Assembly: GCF_050948215.1 (NCBI RefSeq)
Contig: NW_027488594.1
Coordinates: forward strand, 558,001-622,000
From: Halictus rubicundus
Lineage: Eukaryota > Arthropoda > Insecta > Hymenoptera > Halictidae
Reading direction: 5' to 3'
DNA length: 64,000 bases
In this document: positions 54,326 to 64,000 of the stretch, in pieces
How positions within the stretch are numbered: the stretch's first letter is position 1
How the letters are laid out: each line of letters begins with the position of its first letter
The notes under the pieces: model-generated
Told to the model about the DNA's origin: nothing
Databases searched by the model: none
Seen by the model: the letters and a program-made list of their open reading frames with translations, nothing else
Program-made: the position numbers and the translations under genes

Positions 54326-56480
54326 GATCCGATATAGGATTTAATAGGATAGAGGATAGGATACGATAAAGGATAGGATAGGATAGAGGATAGGATAGGA
54401 TAGAGAATAGGATATAGGATTGGATAGGATAGCGGATAGGATAGGATAGAGGATTGGATAGGATAGGGGATAGGATACGATAGAGGATAGGATAGGATAG
54501 AGAATAGGATATAGGATTGGATAGGATAGAGGATAGAATAGGATAGAGGATAGGATAGGATAGAGGATAGGATATGATACAGGATAGGATAGGATAGAGG
54601 ATAGGATAGGATAGAGGATAGGATAGGATACAGGATAGGATAGGATAGAGGATAGGATATGATAGAGGATAGGATAGGATAGAGGATAGGGTAGGATAGA
54701 GAATAGGATGGGATAGAGGATAGGATAGGATAGAGGATAGGATAGGATAGAGGATAGGATAGGATAGAGGATGGGATAGGATAGAGGATAGGATAGGATA
54801 GAGGATAGGATAGGATAGAGGATAGGATAGGATAGGATAGGATAGAGGATAGGACAGGATAGAGGATAGGATATGATAGAGGATAGGATAGGATAGAGGA
54901 TAGGATAGGATAGAGGATAGGATAGGATAGAGGATAGGATAGGATAGAGGATAGGATAGGATAGAGGATAGGATAGGATGGAGAATAGGATAGGATAGAG
55001 GATAGGATAGGATAGAGGATAGGATAGGATAGAGGATAGGATATGATAGAGGATAGGATAGGATAGAGGATAGGATAGGATAGAGGATAGGATAGGATAG
55101 AGGATAGGATAGGATAGAGGATAGGATAGGATAGAGGATAGGATAGGATAGAAGATAGGATAGGATAGAGGATAGGATAGGATAGAGAATAGGATAGGAT
55201 AGAGGAAAGGATAGGATAGAGGATAGGATAGGATAGAGGATAGGATAGGATAGAGGATGGGATAGGATAGAGGATAGGATAGGATAGAGGATAGGATACG
55301 ATAGAGGATAGGATAGGATAGAGGATCCGATATAGGATTTAATAGGATAGAGGATAGGATACGATAAAGCATAGGATAGGATAGAGGATAGGATAGGATA
55401 GAGAATAGGATATAGGATTGGATAGGATAGCGGATAGGATGGGATAGAGGATTGGATAGGATAGGGGATAGGATACGATAGAGGATAGGATAGGATAGAG
55501 AATAGGATATAGGATTGGATAGGATAGAGGATAGAATAGGATAGAGGATAGGATAGGATAGAGGATAGGATATGATACAGGATAGGATAGGATAGAGGAT
55601 AGGATAGGATAGAGGATAGGATAGGATACAGGATAGGATAGGATAGAGGATAGGATAGGATAGAGGATAGGATAGGATAGAGGATGGGATAGGATAGAGG
55701 ATAGGATAGGATAGAGGATAGGATAGGATAGAGGATAGGATAGGATAGGATAGGATAGAGGATAGGACAGGATAGAGGATAGGATATGATAGAGGATAGG
55801 ATAGGATAGAGGATAGGATAGGATAGAGGATAGGATAGGATAGAGGATAGGATAGGATAGAGGATAGGATAGGATAGAGGATAGGATAGGATGGAGAATA
55901 GGATAGGATAGAGGATAGGATAGGATAGAGGATAGGATAGGATAGAGGATAGGATACGATAGAGGATAGAATAGGATAGAGGATACGATATAGGATTTAA
56001 TAGGATAGAGGATAGGATACGATAGAGGATAGGATAGGATAGAGGACAGGATAGGATAGATAATATGATAGGATAGAGGATAGGATAGGATAGAGGATAG
56101 GATAGGATAGAGGATAGGATAGGATAGGATAGGATAGAGGATAGGATAGGATAGAGGATAGGATACGATAGAGGATAAGGATAGGATAGAGGATAGGATA
56201 GGATAGAGGATAGGATATGATAGAGGATAGGATAGGATAGAGGATAGGATAGGATAGAGGATAGGATAGGATAGAGGATAGGATAGGATAGAGGATAGGA
56301 TAGGATAGAAGATAGGATAGGATAGAGGATAGGATAGGATAGAGGATAGGATAGGATAGAGGATAGGATAGGATAGAGGATAATATAGGATAGAGGATAG
56401 GATAGGATAGAGGATAGGATAGGATAGAGGATAGGATACGATAGAGGATAGGATACGATAGAGGATAGGATAGGATAGAG
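54326..56480 (+). repeat. Class H cassettes led by GGATCC-form elements
   Basis: GGATCC-form elements at 54326 and 55324 (offset 998) are each followed by the usual linked order. GGACAGG at 54853 recurs at 55766, an offset of 913, so the second cassette is shorter by five 17-mers. A GATAAAGCATAGG variant near 55365 creates an ATG on the - strand and starts one of the spurious open frames. Confidence 0.76.
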
Positions 56481-58689
56481 GATCCGATATAGGATTTAAT
56501 AGGATAGAGGATAGGATACGATAAAGGATAGGATAGGATAGAGGATAGGATAGGATAGAGAATAGGATATAGGATTGGATAGGATAGCGGATAGGATAGG
56601 ATAGAGGATTGGATAGGATAGAGGATAGGATACGATAGAGGATAAGGATAGGATAGAGGATAGGATAGGATAGAGGATAGAATATGATAGAGGATACGAT
56701 AGAGGATAGGATACGATAGAGGATAGGATAGGATAGAGGATAGGATAGGATAGAGAATAGGATACGATAGAGGATAGGATAGGATAGAGGATAGGATAGG
56801 ATAGAGGATGGGATAGGATAGAGGATAATATAGGATAGAGGATAGGATAGGATAGAGGATAGGATACGATAGAGGATAGGATAGGATAGAGGATAGGATA
56901 GGATAGAGGATAGGATAGGATAGAGGATAGGATAGGATAGAGGATAGGATACGATAGAGGATAAGGATAGGATAGAGGATAGGATAGGATAGAGGATAGG
57001 ATATGATAGAGGATATGATAGAGGATAGGATACCATAGAGGATAGGATAGGATAGAGGATAGGATAGGATAGAGAATAGGATACGATAGAGGATAGGATA
57101 GGATAGAGGATAGGATAGGATAGAGGATAGGATAGGATAGAGGATGGGATAGGATAGAGGATAATATAGGATAGAGGATAGGATAGGATGGAGGATAGGA
57201 TACGATAGAGGATAGGATAGGATAGAGGATATGATACGATAGAGGATAGGATAGGATAGAGGATACGATATAGGATTTAATAGTATAGAGCATAGGATAC
57301 GATAGAGGATAGGATAGGATAGAGGATAGGATAGGATAGAGGATAGGATAGGATAGAGGATAGGATAGGATAGAGGATAGGATAGGATAGAGAATAGGAT
57401 AGGATAGAGGATAATATAGGATAGAGGATAGGGTAGGATAGAGGATAGGATAGGATAGAGGATAGGATAGGATAGAGGATACGATATAGGATTTAATAGG
57501 ATAGAGCATAGGATACGATAGAGGATAGGATAGGATAGAGAATAGGATAGGATAGAGGATAGGATAGGATAGAGGATAGGATAGGATAGAGGATAGGATA
57601 GGATAGAGAATAGGATAGGACAGAGGATAATATAGGATAGAGGATAGGGTAGGATAGAGGATAGGATAGGATAGAGGATAGGATAGGATAGAGGATAGGA
57701 TACGATAGAGGATAGGATAGGATAGAGGATACGATATAGGATTTAATAGGATAGAGGATAGGATACGATAAAGGATAGGATAGGATAGAGGATAGGATAT
57801 AGGATTGGATAGGATAGCGGATAGGATAGGATAGGGGATTGGATAGGATAGAGAATAGGATATAGGATTGGATAGGATACAGGATAGAATATTATAGAGG
57901 ATAGGATAGGATAGAGGATAGGATAGGATAGAGGATAGGATAGGATAGAGGATAGGATAGGATAGAGGATAGGATAGGATAGGATAGAGGATAGGATAGG
58001 ATAGAGGATGGGATAGGATAGAGGATAGGATAGGATAGAGGATACGATATAGGATTTAATAGGATAGAGGATAGGATACGATAGAGGATACGATAGGATA
58101 GAGGATAGGATAGGATAGAGAATAGGATAGGATAGAGGAAAGGATAGGATAGAGGATAGGATAGGATAGAGGATAGGATATAGGATTGGATAGGATAGCG
58201 GATAGGATAGGATAGGGGATTGGATAGGATAGAGAATAGGATATAGGATTGGATAGGATAGAGGATAGAATAGGATAGAGGATAGGATGATATAGAGGAT
58301 AGGATAGGATAGAGGATAGGATAGGATAGAGGATACGATATAGGATTTAATAGGATAGAGGATAGGATACGATAAAGGATAGGATAGGATAGAGGATAGG
58401 ATATAGGATTGGATAGGATAGCGGATAGGATAGGATAGGGGATTGGATAGGATAGAGAATAGGATATAGGATTGGATAGGATAGCGGATAGGATAGGATA
58501 GGGGATTGGATAGGATAGAGAATAGGATATAGGATTGGATAGGATAGAGGATAGAATAGGATAGAGGATAGGATGGGATAGAGGATAGGATAGGATAGAG
58601 GATAGGATAGGATAGAGGATAGGATAGGATAGAGGATAGGATAGGATAGAGGATACGATATAGGATTTAATAGGATAGAGGATAGGATA
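56481..58689 (+). repeat. Class H array with a 216-bp local duplication
   Basis: The rare GAGCATAGG unit occurs at 57288 and 57504, and GATAGGGTAGG near 57430 and 57646, both 216 bp apart. The second GAGCATAGG follows a normal TTTAATAGG and the first follows TTTAATAGT. Further right, ATATAGGATTGG plus TAGCGG cassettes are packed closely near 57800, 58190, 58410 and 58480. No non-repeat sequence is visible. Confidence 0.75.
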
Positions 58690-60353
58690 CGATAGAGGAT
58701 AGGATAGGATAGAGGATAGGATAGGATAGAGGATAGGATAGGATAGAGGATGGGATAGGATAGAGGACAATATAGGATAGAGGATAGGATAGGATGGAGG
58801 ATAGGATACGATAGAGGATAGGATAGGATAGAGGATATGATACGATAGAGGATAGGATAGGATAGAGGAAACGATATAGGATTTAATAGGATAGAGGATA
58901 GGATACGATAGAGGATAGGATAGGATAGAGAATAGGATAGGATAGAGGATAGGATAGGATAGAGGATAGGATAGGATAGAGGATAGGATAGGATAGAGGA
59001 TAGGATAGGATAGAGGATAGGATAGGATAGGGGATAATATAGGATAGAGGATAGGATAGGATAGAGGATAGGATAGGATAGAGGATAGGATAGGATAGAG
59101 GATAGGATACGATAGATGATAGGATAGGATAGAGGATACGATATAGGATTTAATAGGATAGAGGATAGGATACGATAAAGGATAGGATAGGATAGAGGAT
59201 AGGATATAGGATTGGATAGGATAGCGGATAGGATAGGATAGGGGATTGGATAGGATAGAGAATAGGATAGAGGATAGAATAGGATAGAGGATAGGATGGG
59301 ATAGAGGATAGGATAGGATAGAGGATAGGATAGAGGATAGGATACGATAGAGGATGGGATAGGATAGAGGATAAGATAGGATAGAGGATAGGATAGGATA
59401 GAGGATAGGATAGGATAGAGGATAGGATAGGATAGAGGATAGGATAGGATAGAGGATAGGATAGGATAGAGGATAGGATAGGATAGAGGATAGGATACGA
59501 TAGAGGATAGGATAGGATAGAGGATACGATATAGGATTTAATAGGATAGAGGATAGGATACGATAAAGGATAGGATAGGATAGAGGATAGGATATAGGAT
59601 TGGATAGGATAGCGGATAGGATAGGATAGGGGATTGGATAGGATAGAGAATAGGATAGAGGATAGAATAGGATAGAGGATAGGATGGGATAGAGGATAGG
59701 ATAGGATAGAGGATAGGATAGGATAGAGGATAGGATACGATAGAGGATGGAATAGGATAGAGGATGGGATAGGATAGAGGATAGGATAGGATAGAGGATA
59801 GGATAGGATAGAGGATAGGATAGGATAGGATAGGATAGAGGATAGGATAGGATAGAGGATGGGATACGATAGAGGATAATATAGGATAGAGGATAGGATA
59901 GGATATAGGATAGAATAGGATAGAAGATAGGATAGGATAGAGGATAGGATAGGATAGAGGATAGGATAGGATAGAGGATAGGATAGGATAGAGGATAGGA
60001 TAGGATAGAGGATAGGATATGATAGAGGATAGGATAGGATAGAGGATAGGATAGGATAGAGGATGGGATATGATAGAGGATAATATAGGATAGAGGATAG
60101 GATAGGATATAGGATAGGATAGGATAGAGGATAGGATAGGATAGAGGATAGGATAGGATAGAGGATAGGATAGGATAGAGGATAGGATAGGATAGACGAT
60201 AGGATAGGATAGAGGATAGGATAGGATAGAGGATAGATAGGATAGAGGATAGGATAGGATAGAGGATAGGATATGATAGAGGATACGATAGAGGATAGGA
60301 TACGATAGAGGATAGGATAGGATAGAGGATAGGATAGGATAGAGAATAGGATA
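58690..60353 (+). repeat. 1664-bp tandem duplication, copy 1
   Basis: Shared markers at an offset of 1664: GATGGG 58749/60413, GATATGATACG 58834/60498, GAAACGATATAGG 58868/60532, GGGGATAAT 59030/60694, GATAAGATAGG near 59371/61035. From about 59560 the offset is 1681, one extra 17-mer (GATAAAGG 59561/61242, GATGGAATAGG 59746/61427). Similarity fades near 59850. The rare GAAACG form of the TTTAAT element occurs only in these two copies. Confidence 0.85.
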
Positions 60354-61520
60354 CGATAGAGGATAGGATAGGATAGAGGATAGGATAGGATAGAGGATAG
60401 GATAGGATAGAGGATGGGATAGGATAGAGGACAATATAGGATAGAGGATAGGATAGGATGGAGGATAGGATACGATAGAGGATAGGATAGGATAGAGGAT
60501 ATGATACGATAGAGGATAGGATAGGATAGAGGAAACGATATAGGATTTAATAGGATAGAGGATAGGATACGATAGAGGATAGGATAGGATAGAGAATAGG
60601 ATAGGATAGAGGATAGGATAGGATAGAGGATAGGATAGGATAGAGGATAGGATAGGATAGAGGATAGGATAGGATAGAGGATAGGATAGGATAGGGGATA
60701 ATATAGGATAGAGGATAGGATAGGATAGAGGATAGGATAGGATAGAGGATAGGATAGGATAGAGGATAGGATACGATAGATGATAGGATAGGATAGAGGA
60801 TACGATATAGGATTTAATAGGATAGAGGATAGGATACGATAAAGGATAGGATAGGATAGAGGATAGGATATAGGATTGGATAGGATAGCGGATAGGATAG
60901 GATAGGGGATTGGATAGGATAGAGAATAGGATAGAGGATAGAATAGGATAGAGGATAGGATGGGATAGAGGATAGGATAGGATAGAGGATAGGATAGAGG
61001 ATAGGATACGATAGAGGATGGGATAGGATAGAGGATAAGATAGGATAGAGGATAGGATAGGATAGAGGATAGGATAGGATAGAGGATAGGATAGGATAGA
61101 GGATAGGATAGGATAGAGGATAGGATAGGATAGAGGATAGGATAGGATAGAGGATAGGATAGGATAGAGGATAGGATACGATAGAGGATAGGATAGGATA
61201 GAGGATACGATATAGGATTTAATAGGATAGAGGATAGGATACGATAAAGGATAGGATAGGATAGAGGATAGGATATAGGATTGGATAGGATAGCGGATAG
61301 GATAGGATAGGGGATTGGATAGGATAGAGAATAGGATAGAGGATAGAATAGGATAGAGGATAGGATGGGATAGAGGATAGGATAGGATAGAGGATAGGAT
61401 AGGATAGAGGATAGGATACGATAGAGGATGGAATAGGATAGAGGATAGGATAGGATAGAGGATAGGATAGGATAGAGGATAGGATAGGATAGAGGATAGG
61501 ATAGGATAGAGGATAGGATA
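60354..61520 (+). repeat. 1664-bp tandem duplication, copy 2
   Basis: This is the partner of the left part of the preceding segment. It carries the same rare GAAACGATATAGG, GATAAGATAGG and GATGGAATAGG units. The last markers matched are near 61427, followed by a plain 17-mer run of about 160 bp. Confidence 0.83.
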
Positions 61521-64000
61521 GGATAGAGGATAGGATAGGATAGAGGATAGGATAGGATAGAGGATAGGATAGGATAGAGGATAGGATAGGATAGAGGATA
61601 CGATATAGGATTTAATAGGATAGAGGATAGGATACGATAGAGGATACGATAGGATAGAGGATAGGATAGGATAGAGAATAGGATAAGATAGAGGAAAGGA
61701 TAGGATAGAGGATAGGATAGGATAGAGGATAGGATAGGATAGAGGATGGGATACGATAGAGGATAATATAGGATAGAGGATAGGATAGGATATAGGATAG
61801 AATAGGATAGAAGATAGGATAGGATAGAGGATAGGATAGGATAGAGGATAGGATAGGATAGAGGATAGGATAGGATAGAGGATAGGATAGGATAGAGGAT
61901 AGGATAGGATAGAGGATAGGATAGGATGGAGGATAGGATACGATAGAGGATAGGATAGGATAGAGGATATGATACGATAGAGGATAGGATAGGATAGAGG
62001 ATACGATATAGGATTTAATAGGATACAGGATAGGATACGATAGAGGATAGGATAGGATAGAGAATAGGATAGGATAGAGGATAGGATAGGATAGAGGATA
62101 GGATAGGATAGAGGATAGGATAGGATAGAGGATAATATAGGATAGAGGATAGGATAGGATAGAGGATAGGATAGCATAGAGGATAGGATAGGATAGAGGA
62201 TAGGATAGGATAGAGGATAGGATACGATAGAGGATAAGGATAGGATAGAGGATAGGATAGGATAGAGGATACGATATAGGATTTAATAGGATAGAGGATA
62301 GGGTACGATAGAGGATACGATAGGATATAGGATAGGATAGGATAGAGAATAGGATAGGATAGAGGAAAGGATAGGATAGAGGATACGATATAGGATTTAA
62401 TAGGATAGAGGATAGGATAGGATAGAGGATAGGATAGGATAGAGGATAGGATAGGATAGAGGATAGGATAGGATAGAGGATGGGATAGGATAGAGGATAA
62501 TATAGGATAGAGGATAGGATACGATGGAGGATAGGATAGGATAGAGGATACGATATAGGATTTAATAGGATAGAGGATAGGATACGATAGAGGATAGGAT
62601 AGGATAGAGGATAGGATAGGATAGAGGATAGGATAGGATAGAGGATAGGATAGGATAGAGGATAGGATAGGATAGAGGATAGGATAGGATAGAGGATAGG
62701 ATAGGATAGAGGATAGGATAGGATAGAGGATAGGATAGGATAGAGAATAGGATAGGATAGAGGATAGGATAGGATAGAGAATAGGATAGGATAGAGGAAA
62801 GGATAGGATAGAGGATAGGATAGGATAGAGGATAGGATAGGATAGAGGATGGGATAGGATAGAGGATAGGATAGGATAGAGGATAGGATACGATAGAGGA
62901 TAGGATAGGATAGAGGATCCGATATAGGATTTAATAGGATAGAGGATAGGATACGATAAAGGATAGGATAGGATAGAGGATAGGATAGGATAGAGAATAG
63001 GATATAGGATTGGATAGGATAGCGGATAGGGTAGGATAGAGGATAGGATAGGATAGGGGATAGGATACGATAGAGGATAGGATAGGATAGAGAATAGGAT
63101 ATAGGATTGGATAGGATAGAGGATAGAATAGGATAGAGGATAGGATAGGATAGAGGATAGGATATGATACAGGATAGGATAGGATATAGGATAGGATAGG
63201 ATAGAGGATAGGATAGGATACAGGATAGGATAGGATAGAGGTTAGGATATGATAGAGGATAGGATAGGATAGAGGATAGGATAGGATAGAGAATAGGATG
63301 GGATAGAGGATAGGATAGGATAGAGGATAGGATAGGATAGAGGATAGGATAGGATAGAGGATGGGATAGGATAGAGGATAGGATAGGATAGAGGATAGGA
63401 TAGGATAGAGGATAGGATAGGATAGGATAGGATAGAGGATAGGACAGGATAGAGGATAGGATATGATAGAGGATAGGATAGGATAGAGGATAGGATAGGA
63501 TAGAGGATAGGATAGAGGATAGGATAGGATAGAGGATAGGATAGGATAGAGGATAGGATAGGATAGAGGATAGGATAGGATGGAGAATAGGATAGGATAG
63601 AGGATAGGATAGGATAGAGGATAGGATAGGATAGAGGATAGGATACGATAGAGGATAGAATAGGATAGAGGATACGATATAGGATTTAATAGGATAGAGG
63701 ATAGGATAGGATAGAGGATAGGATAGGATAGAGGATAGGATAGGATAGAGGATAGGATAGGATAGAGGATAGGATAGGATAGAGGATAGGATAGGATAGA
63801 GGATAGGATAGGATAGAGGATAGGATAGGATAGAGGATAGGATAGGATAGAGAATAGGATAGGATAGAGGATAGGATAGGATAGAGAATAGGATAGGATA
63901 GAGGAAAGGATAGGATAGAGGATAGGATAGGATAGAGGATAGGATAGGATAGAGGATGGGATAGGATAGAGGATAGGATAGGATAGAGGATAGGATACGA
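61521..64000 (+). repeat. Class H array to the window end
   Basis: TTTAAT elements lie near 61609, 62012, 62280, 62395, 62560, 62928 (GGATCC form, 62916) and 63688. The 62.9-63.5 kb part again shows the standard cassette order (GATAAAGG, ATATAGGATTGG, TAGCGG, GATATGATACAGG, GAGAATAGGATGGG, GGACAGG) seen near 54.3, 50.9 and 36.6 kb. The array runs off the window end with no sign of an edge. Confidence 0.8.

Larger units (their letters stand above)
1..64000 (+). repeat. 17-bp satellite DNA array (GATAGAGGATAGGATAG)n, spanning the whole window
   Basis: The + strand is made throughout of the 17-mer GATAGAGGATAGGATAG or close variants. The unit can be read as three GGATA pentamers plus GA. Consensus composition is 7 G, 7 A, 3 T and no C, about 41 percent GC and 82 percent purine on the + strand. 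Variant units usually carry one or two substitutions (GATACGATAG, GATATGATAG, GAGAATAGG, GAGGATGGG, GATACAGG). Units that are a pentamer shorter or longer also occur. No stretch of unique sequence, gene or mobile element interrupts it, and both window ends lie inside the array. Tandem satellites of this length are known from eukaryotic heterochromatin. The species and the satellite family name are not recognised. A structural or chromatin role is inference only. Confidence 0.98.

Noticed and set aside
2700..63700. TTTAAT boxes as transposon target-site or MITE remnants because of the TTAA-like core
   Set aside because: No terminal inverted repeats or extra sequence lie next to the boxes, and they are two point-mutated 17-mers in register with their neighbours.
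1..64000. CRISPR array
   Set aside because: The units are directly adjacent 17-mers without unique spacers, and no cas gene or leader is present.
1..64000. Telomeric repeat array
   Set aside because: GGATAG-type units do not match the known telomere motifs I can recall (TTAGGG, TTAGG, TTTAGGG and similar), and the kilobase higher-order structure is typical of satellites rather than telomerase products. A subtelomeric place remains possible.
1..64000. Human-type GGAAT pentamer satellites or GATA (Bkm-type) repeats
   Set aside because: The core here is GGATA with a GA insert every 17 bp; neither GGAAT nor uninterrupted GATA tetramers are seen.
1..64000. tRNA, rRNA, promoter, terminator or replication origin
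   Set aside because: No cloverleaf, conserved rRNA segment, or stem-loop could be seen. The C-poor strand cannot form ordinary GC-paired hairpins. The TATTAAAT string of the box on the - strand is too weak to call a promoter.

Overview
The whole 64 kb window is one uninterrupted satellite DNA array. The basic unit is a 17-bp repeat that reads GATAGAGGATAGGATAG on the + strand. Rotated, it is three GGATA pentamers followed by a GA dinucleotide. The consensus has no cytosine on the + strand (7 G, 7 A, 3 T). I see no protein gene, tRNA, rRNA, CRISPR array, transposon or unique-sequence island anywhere. An array of this size with higher-order structure points to a eukaryotic genome, in a heterochromatic block such as a pericentromere, subtelomere or sex chromosome. 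I do not recognise the 17-mer as a named satellite and cannot assign a species or chromosome.

Layout. Two sequence classes alternate in the left part. Class V is variant-rich, with diagnostic markers GATGG, GAGGAATAGG, GATTAGGATATTAC and a once-per-block GTGTACAATAGG. It lies at about 1-2550, 3942-5103, 8135-10170, 14224-15900 and 19730-21400. Class H is more homogeneous 17-mer sequence, phased by a recurrent AT-rich variant (core TTTAAT) and linked variants downstream of it. It fills the gaps and everything after about 21.4 kb. Three successive higher-order units (8642-14223, 14224-19729, 19730 to about 26220) each hold one V block and one H stretch. The first two are 5582 and 5506 bp; the third has grown to about 6.5 kb, in part through an internal 792-bp duplication. 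From 26.2 kb to the end there is only class H, built from tandem segmental duplications of 0.2-1.75 kb. The best-delimited have offsets of 1457 bp (29.0-31.9 kb), 980 bp (39.5-41.4 kb), 1745 bp (48.3-51.8 kb) and 1664 bp (58.7-61.5 kb).

The long open reading frames, all on the - strand and up to 909 codons, are by-products of the repeat. The complementary unit has no stop trinucleotide in any phase. Because 17 is not a multiple of 3, every frame cycles through the same 17-residue peptide. ORF ends fall where variant units create TAA or TAG, for example in the TTTAAT element. They are not annotated as genes.

The decline of V-type diversity from left to right suggests that the left side lies nearer an array edge or an older part, and the right side is the more recently homogenised part. 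Both window ends are still inside the array. Boundaries of large duplications were found by eye from diagnostic variants. They are good to a few tens of bases unless stated otherwise.
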